A stretch of DNA of 64,000 nt from Pseudanabaena mucicola str. Chao 1806 (GCF_030323025.1 NZ_CP097329.1:279001-343000), one strand, 5' to 3'; counted from the stretch's first letter, positions 38,001 through 47,660 are shown. Notes: generated by a model not told the origin, from the letters alone. Made by a program: numbers and translations.

Positions 38001-38058
38001 CGATTTTTAAAAAGCGGCGCATCGTTGAATTGGAGTCGGAGATGGCAGGTGCACTCAT
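35020..38058 (-). CDS. MFS/ADP-ATP-translocase-like membrane protein with C-terminal HEAT repeats
   Basis: This 1012-residue protein has about twelve membrane segments in the first 430 residues (for example GFVVLKFFDELFRFTIVAATAPTLFQAIPDQFRS, reminiscent of Npt/MFS-type transporters). The other half consists of alpha-alpha repeats of the HEAT/Armadillo kind (YVPQLLQDPSIEVRCALLRAIAA; LAHNDRSPINVRIQAWDILGEIG). The cyclic-nucleotide-binding gene follows at a three-base gap, suggesting a nucleotide-regulated membrane module. The substrate is unknown. Confidence 0.82.
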   Translation of the reverse strand: MSAPAISDSNSTMRRFLKIVNLRPDEAERTLLMFLFYCATSIGAVWLEYSSSTLFLEAYKAENLTWIYIATAFVVTAFGIFYSWLQKLFPLRWVMLGISCLLALPLPLVWIGLMHKGSYLYMASVFGIRLWVEGIYVLSNINNDIAANQLFNIREIKRAFPLITTGIIVAEIVGGFSYPFLVSLWGVPNMTLATSVMLLIGSSLLFYLSTRYRQAFPNSVYNIDEDSEISARSLQGNLLKYVWLLFGFFIAAQILFFMIEFQYQTQLEINLKTEEAIGRFLGIFGGIMGVFKLALQLFGSSRIIERIGIFFAVLMPPIGIVITGILAGLAPFGLLAGFVVLKFFDELFRFTIVAATAPTLFQAIPDQFRSQIQSFVRGIADPLATGGAGILIWIFGEIFKKGGIETEITSHWFAVVIVIVALIWMMVIWLLRRGYLELLIQSVERGQFSLFTVDTRELRRALSESITRAETQIEQSVCIELLTQIVPQAVGESLAPMLSQMSSELQAQSIEAMLENPEPKYLPYINEVMQSSNYSPQVQALCLRYILLADEKNCDIDSLRTYLSPEQNPIIRSTAVALMMRLGASSQVAEATNTLRHMITSSSQSERVLGCRALAEAAFMQSLRFYVPQLLQDPSIEVRCALLRAIAATRTSEYFPSIIRGLHYKSTHKSAYQALVNLGDDGISSLIELAHNDRSPINVRIQAWDILGEIGTQASISVLASNLSKSWGKHRRQILRTLIRIPQDQGIEAILELIGRSGIEKIVIQELGVITEAWSAIEDIALSQFETPETELLFEALQHEAIDSLERIFLLMKLLYPPSAIQAASFNIISGTKSSLARGMEILDNTVDLSIKQILLYIVDNRAISDKLSILATIHPYKPLTPMNRLHQLVDLSYCLSDWTLACCFHMARTQFWSLPTEAILKGLDHPTGFVREAVIAYLQMASPRSLVKILPRLLKDRDPLVLAQARAISYYFQNNGKSIMNLRDNSQESDDIDTEIRARMSEGKTRGYGES

Positions 38059-38082
38059 AGGTGATGGCGATCGTTTGACGAT

Positions 38083-38904
38083 ATGGTACTACAAGAACGC
38101 AAATCTGCAATGACAGCTATTTCTCCAATTACTTCAATTTCTCAAGGTCATCTCAATATCTGGGAAACTTGTCGGCGTAAATATCAATATAGTTTCTTAG
38201 AGGTGCTGAGTTTACCAGAAGCCGATCTAGATCGCAAAGAAAAGTTGCAATTAGGTACAAAGTTTCACTTACTAATGCAGCAAAAAGAACTTGGACTTGA
38301 CGTATCGGCTTTGGCCGGTAGTGATGCTCAGTTACAAACATGGCTAGGAGCTTTTGAAAAGCAACCTCCTATGATGATTGCTGGTGAACGCTTTTGTGAG
38401 CATCGTCGCACTTTAGAGATATCTAGTTCAATATCGCTGCATGATGATAGTGAGAATCGTGAGCGCAATCAAGGTTGTTATGTCTTAACTGCAATTTACG
38501 ACATGTTGATTTTGGGTGAGCAACAAGCTCAAATTCTAGACTGGAAAACTCATCAAGCAGATATCCCTCTGCATACATTAAAAGCTAATTGGCAAACTCG
38601 CCTTTATTTATACCTATTAGCCCAAACGACAAAATACGACCCTGAGCAAATATCGATGACCTATTGGTTTGCTAATAGTGCTCAATCAGTAATTATTGAA
38701 TATTCTCGAGCTGAGTATGAACAAACGGCGGCAAGACTTCAGCGAATTTTGTTGGAGATGTCCCAAGCACAGACATATCCCAAACTAGATTTGCATAGTA
38801 CTATTTGTAAAAACTGTGAGTTTCGCGATCGCTGCGATCATGGAGATTTAATAACTAACAATGTCATTGGTAATATTGAAGATATTCCTGAGATTGCCAT
38901 TTAG
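38083..38904 (+). CDS. PD-(D/E)XK nuclease family protein, Cas4/AddB-like Fe-S
   Basis: This 273-residue protein has the nuclease core YVLTAIYDMLIL (Asp140) and ILDWKTH (Asp153, Lys155). Four cysteines are placed as in Cas4/AddB iron-sulfur nucleases: Cys30 (WETCRRKYQY) and Cys242, Cys245, Cys251 (ICKNCEFRDRC). The start may be the later MTAISPITSIS at 38110. No cas genes are nearby, so it is a general RecB-like repair or defence nuclease. Confidence 0.85.
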   Translation: MVLQERKSAMTAISPITSISQGHLNIWETCRRKYQYSFLEVLSLPEADLDRKEKLQLGTKFHLLMQQKELGLDVSALAGSDAQLQTWLGAFEKQPPMMIAGERFCEHRRTLEISSSISLHDDSENRERNQGCYVLTAIYDMLILGEQQAQILDWKTHQADIPLHTLKANWQTRLYLYLLAQTTKYDPEQISMTYWFANSAQSVIIEYSRAEYEQTAARLQRILLEMSQAQTYPKLDLHSTICKNCEFRDRCDHGDLITNNVIGNIEDIPEIAI

Positions 38905-38920
38905 AATCGCTTGAGTAGTT

Positions 38921-38971
38921 CAGAAATATTTTTAAAAGTGATGCTTAGCGACACTTTTAAAAATATTTCTG
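38921..38971. terminator. Perfect hairpin downstream of the nuclease gene
   Basis: The 20-base arm CAGAAATATTTTTAAAAGTG and its exact complement enclose ATGCTTAGCGA, 17 bases after the stop. It is a likely terminator or dispersed hairpin. Confidence 0.7.
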
Positions 38972-39069
38972 GACTTTAAGTAATCGCAAAGTAGTAATTG
39001 CTGCGAACTCTTTGAGTTGAAGTAGGCATTTAGGGACTTAAAGAGAAAAAAGTACCACCGAGTTTGTAT

Positions 39070-39115
39070 GGCTTCGACTTCGCTCAGCCAACATTGACTG
39101 AGTGAAGTCGAAGCC
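39070..39115. repeat. Inverted repeat GGCTTCGACTTCGCTCAG
   Basis: The 18-base arms, with one mismatch, are separated by ten bases. Similar TTCGACTTCG-type hairpins are scattered (for example near 23980). The 38972-39249 gap otherwise has no gene. Confidence 0.6.
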
Positions 39116-39249
39116 GTAGGTACTTTAATTAATCGCAAGTCCCTAAGAATTTTTTCTGATAGTGAATTACAGTTTTGTTTCTGCATCGATGGGAGAGAAA
39201 CAAAACTATATAAAGTCAGCCAGAATTAAACTTTGTTCTCAAAGCTTGT

Positions 39250-39326
39250 TAGGACTTACGCATCGGTTAGATGTTGTGCGGGCTTCGCCCGCACAACATC
39301 TAACCGATGCGTAATAAATTCCTTCG
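39250..39326. repeat. Family A repeat copy A4, cut by IS256-family element
   Basis: It starts TAGGACTTACGCATCGGTTA, has the internal hairpin around GCGGGCTTCGCCCGC, and continues to AAATTCCTTCG, where the IS begins. The missing right end is not found on the other side of the IS. Confidence 0.75.
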
Positions 39327-39472
39327 GAGACTGTCAAGTAAAATGTGTAAAGTCTAGAAGCTAGAGATGGAGACGATCCTCTTCGAGGATCGCAAAGCGA
39401 TTGAGAGCAGGTTTCCAATCGCGAATGGGCATAGTCCATTTCTTAGAAATATTCCGCATAGCCAAGTAAACT

Positions 39473-40477
39473 AACGTGAGTTCGACGGAGTAGACAAAAG
39501 CAAAAGAAAAGCTGAGACTAGGTTTGAAGAACTAAAAGCCTCAGCAATATGGACAATATCGTATCGCACTTGGATATCACCCAAATCTTCTGTGAAGTCG
39601 ATGATTTCTGCCAAAGTTTTGAAAAACACTGGCAAGAGCAACCAATGTTACCGTCAATGATAGGAGAAAGGAAAAGCCAGTCACGAATGAGACTAAGTGA
39701 AGTGATGACCATCGTGATTGGCTTTCATGGGTCAGGATACAAGACATTCAAAGAGTTCTACACGATGACCGTATTACCATTTTGGCGAAAGGCTTTCCCA
39801 CACTTGGTAAGTTATACAAGATTTGTGGAGTTAATGCCATGGACATTGATGTTGTTATGTTGCTTCCTGCATACACGCAAAGGGGAAGTGACAGGTATAT
39901 CGTTCATTGACTCAACCCCAATCGATGTCTGTGTAAACTGTCGCGCCCATGCCCACAAAGTATTCAAAGGAATGGTCAATTGGGGTAAAAACTCCGTTGG
40001 TTGGCACTTTGGTTTCAAACTCCATGTGATTGTCAATGACAAGGGAGAATTGCTAGCTTTTAAACTTACTCCCGCCAATGTCGATGATCGTGAACCTGTA
40101 CCTGACATGACTCAGGATCTATTTGGAAAGCTATTTGGCGACCGTGGTTATATCTCCCAAAAACTATTTGAGCAGTTGTATCAGCAAGGGTTAGAACTGA
40201 TTACCAAGCGTAAGAAAAAAATGAAAAACTGTCTAGTCAAGCTAATCGATAAGATTTTGCTCCGCAAACGAGCAATTATTGAGGCGGTCAATGACCAACT
40301 GAAAAACATTTCTCAGATTGAGCATTCAAGACATCGCAGCTTTTTCAATTTCCTAGTTAACCTTTTGGCTGGGTTAGTTGCTTATTCCTATCGCGAGACT
40401 AAACCTGCTTTGGATCTTCAAGTCAAAGGCTTGCCTGCTCTACCTCCTGCTTGCTTTTAGTTCGTCGAACTCACGTT
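39473..40477 (+). mobile_element. IS982-family element inside IS256 copy 1
   Basis: The inverted repeats are AACGTGAGTTCGAC and its complement. The 5-bp target AAACT is duplicated at 39468-39472 and 40478-40482, confirmed against uninterrupted copy 2. The length is 1005 bp. Confidence 0.88.
39549..40460 (+). CDS. IS982-family transposase
   Basis: This 303-residue DDE transposase has SFIDSTPIDVCVNCRAHAHKVFKG, then GWHFGFKLHVIVND, GDRGYIS and a late catalytic Glu in RAIIEAVNDQLKNI, all typical of IS982. The frame is intact, so the element may be active. Confidence 0.9.
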   Translation: MDNIVSHLDITQIFCEVDDFCQSFEKHWQEQPMLPSMIGERKSQSRMRLSEVMTIVIGFHGSGYKTFKEFYTMTVLPFWRKAFPHLVSYTRFVELMPWTLMLLCCFLHTRKGEVTGISFIDSTPIDVCVNCRAHAHKVFKGMVNWGKNSVGWHFGFKLHVIVNDKGELLAFKLTPANVDDREPVPDMTQDLFGKLFGDRGYISQKLFEQLYQQGLELITKRKKKMKNCLVKLIDKILLRKRAIIEAVNDQLKNISQIEHSRHRSFFNFLVNLLAGLVAYSYRETKPALDLQVKGLPALPPACF

Positions 40478-41582
40478 AAACTAGCTTGAAAGCAGCCTCA
40501 TCGGTCGGAAAAATCTGCTGAGACTTAATCACCTTCCGCAAACTGCTATTCATCGACTCAATCGCATTAGTCGTATAAATTGCCCTGCGAATCTCAAGAG
40601 GAAATGCAAAGAAGGGGATAATGTTCGCCCAATGACTACGCCAAGATTTGGAGATCGAGGGATATAGTTTGTCCCATTTTTCAGCAAAGAGTTCAAGGTT
40701 AAACTCCGCCTCCGATTCCGTCGTCGCCGCATAAATCGCCTTGAGGTCGGCACAAACCTGCTTACGCTGTTGCCAAGGTACAAAAGCAACCGAGTTTCTG
40801 ACCATGTGGACAATGCACAACTGCACCTGCGTTTTAGGAAATACCGTTTCGATAGCATTGGGAAAACCAGTCAAACCGTCAACGCAAGCAATCAAAATAT
40901 CTTTGACCCCACGGTTACGAATTTCGGTGAGTACCGATAACCAGAATTTTGCACCCTCATTCGGTGAAATCCACATACCCAATAATTCCTTGTATCCGTC
41001 CATATTCACCGCCAAGGCAAAGTACAGGGACTTGTTAATCACCCTGCCATTGTCTCGCACTTTGATGACTAGACAGTCCAGAAATACAATTGGATAAACC
41101 GCATCAAGGGGACGGTTTTGCCATTGTTTCACCTCATCAATTACGGCATCGGTAACATTGGAAATGAGGGCTGGTGATACCTCGACACCATACATTTCTT
41201 GCAACTGTCCTTGGATATCCCTGACACTCATCCCTCTGGCATATAGGGCAATGATCTTCTCGTCTAGTCCTGACAAGCGGCTTTGTCCTTTCTTCACCAG
41301 ATGGGGTTCAAACTCTCCGTTGCGATCGCGTGGTATTGCAATTTCGGCTATGCCAAAGTCGCCTTGGACTTTTTTCTGGCTATAGCCGTTGCGACTGTTG
41401 CTTTGTCCTTCTGGTCTGGATTCGTGCTTCTTGTACCCTAGATGCGTTGATAATTCTGCTTCTAATGCTCGTTCCACCAGTGCGGTGGTTAGTTGTTTCA
41501 GGATTCCTCCTTCTCCGAATAGGTCGGGTGGTGTTTTACATTCTTGCAGCAATTCGTCTAGCAATTCTTTGCGGATATTCAT
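40476..41582 (-). pseudogene. IS256-family transposase copy 1, C-terminus displaced by IS982 insertion
   Basis: Mutator-type transposase. Codons run from 41582 to 40478 ([20 protein letters not shown] to AAFKLV). The remaining 37 codons, ending DRLHL, lie at 39472-39361 beyond the IS982. The intact protein would be 403 residues. DDE landmarks include [13 protein letters not shown] and [17 protein letters not shown]. Loss of the C-terminal part probably inactivates it. Confidence 0.88.
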
Positions 41583-41653
41583 CGGTTTTATTGTTGGTAA
41601 TTGTGTGTCTTGATCATCTCTCTCTATATATCCCAGACTTTACACACTTTAAT

Positions 41654-42700
41654 TTACACTCTCCGTTTCGCATAATGTGGTTTTTCTACTGTCTGAATAT
41701 TTGCGAGTTGATGCCATTTCATCTGGGTTGATAATTTTTCAGCAGCAGCGATCGCGTCGGCAGCACAAGCAAAATCTTGTCCCGCCAGAATTTGTAAATC
41801 TTGTTGACAGTTTTGCTGAATTTGCTCAAGCTTTTTGTCTAACTTTTTGATGTCTGATTTTCGCCTTGCTTGGCTATCAATTAAAATCCATCGTTGTCTT
41901 ACCCCACCATAATCACTCTCAGATTCGGCTGTACTGTATCCCTTAAATTTACTTTCTTGGAGGACAGTTGTGCTTTCCACTAATTCACCTGCGGCTTTGA
42001 TACTCAATGGCACTCTGGTTAGCCATTTAAGTCCTGTCATTGCTACTATATTTTCTTCACTGTATAACGCTGCATCGCCTACGCATATTCCCTCAAATGT
42101 CCACTGTTCCTTGAATTCTTGTAATAGCCCTGAAAATCTTGCTTTGTCGGCTTGATTTCCACTTGCCACTTCCATCATTACGGGGATGTCTCCATCTCCT
42201 ACACAGATCAGGTTCATCATAAATTGCTTCAGGTCGGGGCGATGGTCTCGGGAATATCCATGAGTAATTTCGATACTCCCTTCTTCCTCTCTGCCATATT
42301 CCCCATCTACGTGAAATGAGGTTGAGTCTATATGTCCTGTTTCTACCTTGATATCGTATTTCGCTACTGCTTTCAGACTGATTCCTAAAAATGTCTCACT
42401 CAGTCCTGCTTCATATAAGTCATCCAGTACATTCCCGATGCGGTCATCATTGATCTGTTCGGCTGTTATCCCTTTTCCCAATAAGTGCTCGGTTGCTTTT
42501 CCTTCAAAAAATTTACTAAACATATACAGGGGCGCTGATACAAAGCCTAATCCATTCAGTAGCATCGCTTTCACGATTACCCCTGCGCTTACTTTTTCTC
42601 TTGAGCTTCTCCCGATGATCCTGTTTATTTCTTCCTCGATTCCTATCTCGTCGATGATTCCTGCCACGATCCCTAGATGCTCTAGGTTCGTTACTTTCAT
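41654..42700 (-). pseudogene. IS1634-like transposase, C-terminally truncated
   Basis: This 348-codon remnant of an IS1634/DUF4277-type transposase contains NLEHLGIVAGIIDEIGIEEEINRIIG, HIDSTSFHVDGEY and CVGDAALYSEEN. Family members are about 530-560 residues. It breaks at KPHYAKR where IS256 copy 1 begins at 41663, so the last codons are IS256 end sequence. It is non-functional. Confidence 0.85.
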
Positions 42701-42776
42701 CTCTGTATTAATACCTGCCTCCTCTTTTTGGCTTTTCTCTAATTATTTTACCCTTCCATTACGAGCGGAATGTGGG
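41664..42776 (-). mobile_element. IS1634-like element remnant
   Basis: It lies between the end of IS256 copy 1 and the truncated family B repeat. One terminal region (around CATTACGAGCGGAATGTGGG) is present and the other is missing. Confidence 0.6.
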
Positions 42777-42842
42777 TTAAAACCCAAACCGAGAATTCTG
42801 TTCCGCCCGCTACGCGGGCGGAACAGAATTCTCAGTTTTTAG

Positions 42843-44431
42843 GTAACTACTCAGGCTAAAGATTTAATTCAAGCTAAAGATTTAATAATATTTTCCAAGA
42901 AGTAATCAAGGAAGAAGTAGGATTTGAAGAATAAAGCCAGAGCGAATCGTAATCGAGATGAAAGAGAGTCCACCAAAGCAAAGAATCAGTAGAGAAGAGA
43001 TCCGAGGGATCTATCAACAAGGCGAAGAAGCTGTTATTGCTTTGGTGGAAGGACTATTGCACAAGATAGAGCAACTAGAAGAGCGATTAGAAGTATTAGA
43101 AAATCAGGCAAAGAAAGATAGTCAAAACAGTAGCAAACCACCATCAAGTGACGGATTTGGAAAGCGAACAAAAAGCTTGCGAGGAAAAAGTGAACGGCAA
43201 AGCGGAGGACAAATTGGGCATGAAGGCAACACCTTAGAGTGGCGAGAAGAAATCGATGAAACCATCGTGCATCGGGTAGACCAGTGCGAAAGTTGCGGAG
43301 CCTCGTTAGTAGGCACAGAGATATTAAATTGGGACTTGAGACAAGTGCATGATTTACCACCAATAGTCCTAAAAGTAACAGAACATCAAGCCGAAGTAAA
43401 ATGCTGTAACCACTGCGGATTATTAAATCGCGGAAAATTTCCAGCCGATGTGAGCAACGTAGTGCAGTATGGATCAGGACTAAAGGGATTAATAGTCTAT
43501 CTGATGGAGGGACAATTACTGCCAACAGAGAGGGTGCGGGAACTAATCAGCGAAATATTTGACTGCAAACTATCGGAAGGGACAATCTACAACGCAAGAG
43601 AATATTGCTATGGGCAATTAGAAACCGTAGAACAGTATCTAAAAGAGGGGATACAAGCTGCCGAAGTAGGACATTTTGACGAAACAGGGATGCGGGTCAA
43701 AGGAAAACTGATGTGGTTGCATGTGGCAAGTACATCAGGGTTAACCTACTACTTTATGCATACCAAACGGGGTCAAATAGCTATGGATGCGATGGATATT
43801 CTGCCCAACTTTGACGGTATCAGTGTCCATGATGGTTTATCTAGTTATGCCCAATATGATTGTAAACATGCTTTGTGCAATGCACATCATTTACGGGAAT
43901 TGACGTTTATCGTTGAACGTTACCAACAGCCATGGGCAGAGTTGATGCTCTCGTTATTGGTTGAAATCAAAGACCAGATAGGAGTTGCCAAAACTGATGG
44001 ACTCAGCGCTTTACCCTCAGAAAAATCAGCAGATTTTGAGCGACGTTATCAGGAACTAATTGACCAAGGACTTAAAGCTAATCCGCCGCCTCCCATAGAT
44101 CCAGATATCCCACCAAGGAAAGGTCGTCTTAAACAAAGTCCAGCCAAGAACTTACTCGACCGTCTTCAAAAAAATCAATCGGCTGTTTTAGCTTTTATGT
44201 ATGATTTTCGTGTTCCTTTTGATAACAATCAGGCGGAACGTGATTTACGTATGATGAAACTCAAACAGAAAGTATCTGGCACTTTTCGCTCTCTTGAGGG
44301 CGCTCAAATGTTCTGTCGCATTCGTGGCTATATTTCGACTCTCAGAAAGCAAGGTGTTAATGTTCTGGAGTCTCTCAAACAAGTGTTTCTTGGAAACCAT
44401 TTCTTCCCAAATCTCCAGCCTGAGTAGTTAC
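42843..44431 (+). mobile_element. IS66-family element (ISBst12-like), 1589 bp
   Basis: The terminal inverted repeats are GTAACTACTCAGGCT and its complement. The 8-bp target GTTTTTAG is duplicated at 42835-42842 and 44432-44439, as expected for IS66. It carries a single transposase gene and no tnpA/tnpB. Confidence 0.88.
42958..44427 (+). CDS. IS66-family transposase
   Basis: This 489-residue protein has an N-terminal coiled coil (ALVEGLLHKIEQLEERLEVLE), the family motif NSSKPPSSDGFGK and a zinc-binding region with CESCG and CCNHCG. DDE residues lie in HFDETGMRV, ISVHDGLSSY and a late NNQAERDLRMMKLKQKVSGTFRS. The frame is intact, and the stop lies in the right inverted repeat. Confidence 0.92.
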   Translation: MKESPPKQRISREEIRGIYQQGEEAVIALVEGLLHKIEQLEERLEVLENQAKKDSQNSSKPPSSDGFGKRTKSLRGKSERQSGGQIGHEGNTLEWREEIDETIVHRVDQCESCGASLVGTEILNWDLRQVHDLPPIVLKVTEHQAEVKCCNHCGLLNRGKFPADVSNVVQYGSGLKGLIVYLMEGQLLPTERVRELISEIFDCKLSEGTIYNAREYCYGQLETVEQYLKEGIQAAEVGHFDETGMRVKGKLMWLHVASTSGLTYYFMHTKRGQIAMDAMDILPNFDGISVHDGLSSYAQYDCKHALCNAHHLRELTFIVERYQQPWAELMLSLLVEIKDQIGVAKTDGLSALPSEKSADFERRYQELIDQGLKANPPPPIDPDIPPRKGRLKQSPAKNLLDRLQKNQSAVLAFMYDFRVPFDNNQAERDLRMMKLKQKVSGTFRSLEGAQMFCRIRGYISTLRKQGVNVLESLKQVFLGNHFFPNLQPE

Positions 44432-44462
44432 GTTTTTAGTTTACTATGACTAGCTACTTATC

Positions 44463-44508
44463 TAAGGCGGCTTTCACTTTGTCTATGGCAAAATAAAAAC
44501 CGCTTTAA
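44463..44508. repeat. Family D-like repeat fragment
   Basis: AAGGCGGCTTTCACTTTGTC with a complementary AAAACCGCTTT end resembles the 57021-57125 repeat (TATAGCGGTTTTCATTTTGCC). Confidence 0.5.
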
Positions 44509-44511
44509 AGA

Positions 44512-45150
44512 TTAAGTGCCAACTAGCGATCGCAGTTCATCATCCATAAAACTCCGATCGCCTAGGACTTTGAGCATTGGACCTAATGCGCCAAACTGGA
44601 CAATGCTCAAGGATGCGGCAGGGACATCAATACGATCGCGATATCGCCCCATATCAATTCCCAATAAGCTACAAAGAATCACGCGAATTGTTGCTTTGTG
44701 CGAAACCACTAATACATTTCCCGATGGATACTGCTCTTGAATTTCCGCAATTACTAAAGAAGCACGGCTCGCAAGCTGAACGGCAGTTTCGCCACCTGTA
44801 GGCGGATTCCATGCAGGTTCGGTTAACCAATGAAGATAATCATCGCTATAGTTCTCTTTGACAGACTCATTAGTTAATCCTTCCCATTTGCCATAGCGCA
44901 ATTCCTTTAAACCATCGCGAAATTGCATTTCAATGTTGACTGCTTCGCATAGGGGTTTAGCTGTGGCGATCGTCCGTTTCATCGGACTGACAAACACGGC
45001 ATTCCATGCGATCGCTTTGTGAGCACTCGCAAAGGCTTGAGCCATTTTTTTGCCATTATCGGTTAGTTCAGGATCAAGCTCACCACAATAGCCACCAGTG
45101 CGACTATAGGAAGTTTCACCATGACGGAGTAGATATAATTTTAAGCTCAT
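44512..45150 (-). CDS. Histidine phosphatase family protein (phosphoglycerate mutase-like)
   Basis: This 212-residue protein starts at MSLKLYLLRHGETS (45150); a longer frame adds residues from the intergenic hairpin. The catalytic RHGET motif is at 9-13, the acid region is LKELRYGKWEGLT and the second His is in VVSHKATIRVIL. Its substrate could be 2-phosphoglycerate, alpha-ribazole phosphate or another phosphoester. It follows phosphoketolase on the same strand. Confidence 0.87.
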   Translation of the reverse strand: MSLKLYLLRHGETSYSRTGGYCGELDPELTDNGKKMAQAFASAHKAIAWNAVFVSPMKRTIATAKPLCEAVNIEMQFRDGLKELRYGKWEGLTNESVKENYSDDYLHWLTEPAWNPPTGGETAVQLASRASLVIAEIQEQYPSGNVLVVSHKATIRVILCSLLGIDMGRYRDRIDVPAASLSIVQFGALGPMLKVLGDRSFMDDELRSLVGT

Positions 45151-45159
45151 AACTTTTTG

Positions 45160-45194
45160 AGCCTTTGGGCAGCGCTTCGCGATGCCCAAAGGCT
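45160..45194. terminator. Hairpin between phosphoketolase and phosphatase genes
   Basis: The perfect 12-base arms AGCCTTTGGGCA and complement surround GCGCTTCGCGA, six bases after the phosphoketolase stop. Confidence 0.65.
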
Positions 45195-45200
45195 ATTTAA

Positions 45201-47660
45201 TTAATGGGGATAGCGCCAGTTCACTATTTCGGGTTTATCAATGCCATGCTCGTAGGCATATTGACGGCATTCAATTTGTTGATTGCGGAGAATTTCCTTC
45301 GCATGAGCGCCGATATTTTGTAACTTGGGTATGCGATCAATTGCATCGATCGCAAGGCTAAAGCGATCAACTTGGTTATTGATAGCCAACTCCAAAGGCG
45401 TGTTGATATTGCCCTTTTCTTTATAACCGCGCACATGGAGATTTTTATGATTGGTGCGGCGATAAGCGAGACGGTGAATCAACCAAGGATAGCCGTGGAA
45501 GTTAAAAATAATCGGCTTGTCAGTGGTGAATAGCGAATCAAAATCACGATCGCTTAAACCGTGAGGATGCTCTGTATCTGGCTGGAGCTTGAACAGATCC
45601 ACCACATTGATAAAGCGAATCTTCAACTCAGGGAAATGCTCCCAAAGCAGGATCGTCGCAGCTAGAGCCTCTTGGGTGAGGACATCACCACAGCCCACCA
45701 TCACTACATCTGGTTCTGTACCTTGATCATTACTTGCCCAGTCCCAAATTCCTAAGCCTTTGGTGCAGTGTTTAATTGCTTCATCCATGCTCAAGAATTG
45801 TAAATGGGATTGTTTATCGGAAACAATAACATTCACATAGTCGGTACTCCGCAAGCAATGATCGGCAACCGAGAGCAATGTATTCACATCAGGGGGTAAA
45901 TAGATGCGCGTTACTTCAGCACTCTTATTAACTACCACATCCAAAAATCCAGGATCTTGATGGGTAAAGCCATTGTGATCCTGCCGCCAAACTGTGGAAG
46001 TAATCAACAAATTTAGAGAAGCGATCGGCGATCGCCAAGGAATATCTTTGCTAATTTCCAACCACTTACAATGTTGGTTGATCATCGAGTCAATCACATG
46101 GACAAAGGATTCATAAGTTGAGAAAAATCCATGTCTTCCTGTTAATAGATAACCCTCTAACCAGCCTTCTAGGGTATGTTCGCTGAGGATTTCCATCACC
46201 CGCCCATCGGTAGCGAGTTCGCCGCCATCAGCATCTTCAGGTAGATACTCCGCAATCCAGAACTTCTTACTGACTTCGTAAACGGCTTGCAATTTATTCG
46301 ATGTATTCTCATCGGGACCAAATACACGGAAATTATCCATGTTTAGCCGCATCACATCACGCAGGAATACCCCCAAAGGCTTGGTATTTTCTGCTTCAGT
46401 TGTCCCCGACTGATCAATTTTTACGCCATAGTTGCGGAAATCAGGGATTCTTAAAGCCCGACGCAGTAAACCACCATTGGCGATTGGGTTGGCACTCATA
46501 CGTCGATTACCCTTGGGCGCAAGTTCCTTCAGTTCAGGGAGTAACTTACCAGACTCATCAAACAATTCATGAGGTTTGTAGCTGAGCATCCAGTCCGATA
46601 GCAATTTTAAATGCTCAGGATTGTTGTGCATTCCAGATAGTGGTACTTGGTGCGCTCTCCAGAATCCCTCAACCTTATGTCCATCAACTTCCGCAGGCCC
46701 CGTCCAACCCTTAGGAGTTCGCAATACAATCATGGGGAATTTGGCACGTTTTGGAATGCCCGTACTCCGAGATTCTTGCTGAATACTTCTAATTTCATGA
46801 ATGCAATGCTCTAAAGTTGCAGCGATCGCTTGGTGCATTGACTCAGGATCAGACCCTTCCACAAAGTAAGGCTGATAACCATAACCAATAAATAGGCTTT
46901 CTAGTTCTTCATGACTAATTCGCGATAGTACCGTAGGGTTATTAATCTTGTAACCATTCAAATGTAGAATTGGTAGTACCGCACCGTCGCGAATCGGATT
47001 AATAAACTTGTTAGAATGCCAAGCCGTGGCTAGGGGACCAGTTTCTGACTCACCATCACCAACAATCACTACAGAGATCAAGTCGGGATTATCAAAGACG
47101 GTTCCATAAGCATGGGAAACGCTATAACCAAGTTCGCCGCCTTCATGAATTGAGCCTGGAGTTTCAGGTGTACAGTGGCTACCAATTCCTCCTGGGAATG
47201 AAAACTGCTTGAAGAAACGCTTTAGCCCTTCTTCGTCTTCGCTAATATCGTGATAAACCTCAGAATAAGTTCCCTCTAGATACACGGGACCCAAAATCCC
47301 TGGAGCACCGTGCCCTGGACCTGCAAGAAAGATCGTATTAAGATCATATTTTTTGATTAAGTGATTGAGGTGTGTATAGACAAAACTCATACCAGGACTC
47401 GATCCCCAATGTCCTAGTAAGCGATTTTTGACATGTTCTGGCTTTAATGGTTCACGCAAAAGTGGATTGTCGCGTAGATAGATCATACCGATCGCTAAGA
47501 AATTACAAGCTCGCCAATAGGCATCGATCTTACGAAGTTCTTCAGTACTAAGAGGAGTCCCTGCAACAGTGGAACGAGCAATACCATAGCTACTAATTGA
47601 CCCATGGATAGGTTTGTTCGATAGGTCTGACTCAGACAATTTGAGAGGAGTATGTACCAT
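45201..47660 (-). CDS. xfp: Phosphoketolase (xylulose 5-phosphate / fructose 6-phosphate)
   Basis: This 819-residue thiamine diphosphate enzyme cleaves xylulose 5-phosphate (often also fructose 6-phosphate) to acetyl phosphate. Family landmarks are [43 protein letters not shown], the ThDP motif [20 protein letters not shown] with [11 protein letters not shown], and the C-terminal [18 protein letters not shown]. The length is normal. In cyanobacteria it provides a carbon-saving route to acetyl-CoA. Confidence 0.95.
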   Translation of the reverse strand: MVHTPLKLSESDLSNKPIHGSISSYGIARSTVAGTPLSTEELRKIDAYWRACNFLAIGMIYLRDNPLLREPLKPEHVKNRLLGHWGSSPGMSFVYTHLNHLIKKYDLNTIFLAGPGHGAPGILGPVYLEGTYSEVYHDISEDEEGLKRFFKQFSFPGGIGSHCTPETPGSIHEGGELGYSVSHAYGTVFDNPDLISVVIVGDGESETGPLATAWHSNKFINPIRDGAVLPILHLNGYKINNPTVLSRISHEELESLFIGYGYQPYFVEGSDPESMHQAIAATLEHCIHEIRSIQQESRSTGIPKRAKFPMIVLRTPKGWTGPAEVDGHKVEGFWRAHQVPLSGMHNNPEHLKLLSDWMLSYKPHELFDESGKLLPELKELAPKGNRRMSANPIANGGLLRRALRIPDFRNYGVKIDQSGTTEAENTKPLGVFLRDVMRLNMDNFRVFGPDENTSNKLQAVYEVSKKFWIAEYLPEDADGGELATDGRVMEILSEHTLEGWLEGYLLTGRHGFFSTYESFVHVIDSMINQHCKWLEISKDIPWRSPIASLNLLITSTVWRQDHNGFTHQDPGFLDVVVNKSAEVTRIYLPPDVNTLLSVADHCLRSTDYVNVIVSDKQSHLQFLSMDEAIKHCTKGLGIWDWASNDQGTEPDVVMVGCGDVLTQEALAATILLWEHFPELKIRFINVVDLFKLQPDTEHPHGLSDRDFDSLFTTDKPIIFNFHGYPWLIHRLAYRRTNHKNLHVRGYKEKGNINTPLELAINNQVDRFSLAIDAIDRIPKLQNIGAHAKEILRNQQIECRQYAYEHGIDKPEIVNWRYPH

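Larger units (their letters stand above)
39327..41663 (-). mobile_element. IS256-family element copy 1, interrupted by IS982-family element
   Basis: The ends are GAGACTGTCAAG...TGTGTAAAGTCT at 39327 and the matching imperfect inverted repeat ending ACACTCTC at 41663. Without the inner insertion it is 1327 bp, ten more than copy 2 at 52173-53489. No target duplication is present at its flanks. Confidence 0.85.
42777..44460. repeat. Family B repeat copy B3, split by IS66-family element
   Basis: The left part, 42777-42842, has the hairpin with core CCCGCTACGCGGG. The right part, 44432-44460, ends TAGCTACTTA. The outer left end is missing, replaced by the IS1634-like remnant. Confidence 0.8.

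Noticed and set aside
38083-38904. CRISPR-associated Cas4
   Set aside because: The domain layout is similar, but no cas1, cas2 or repeats are nearby, so a CRISPR role is not supported.
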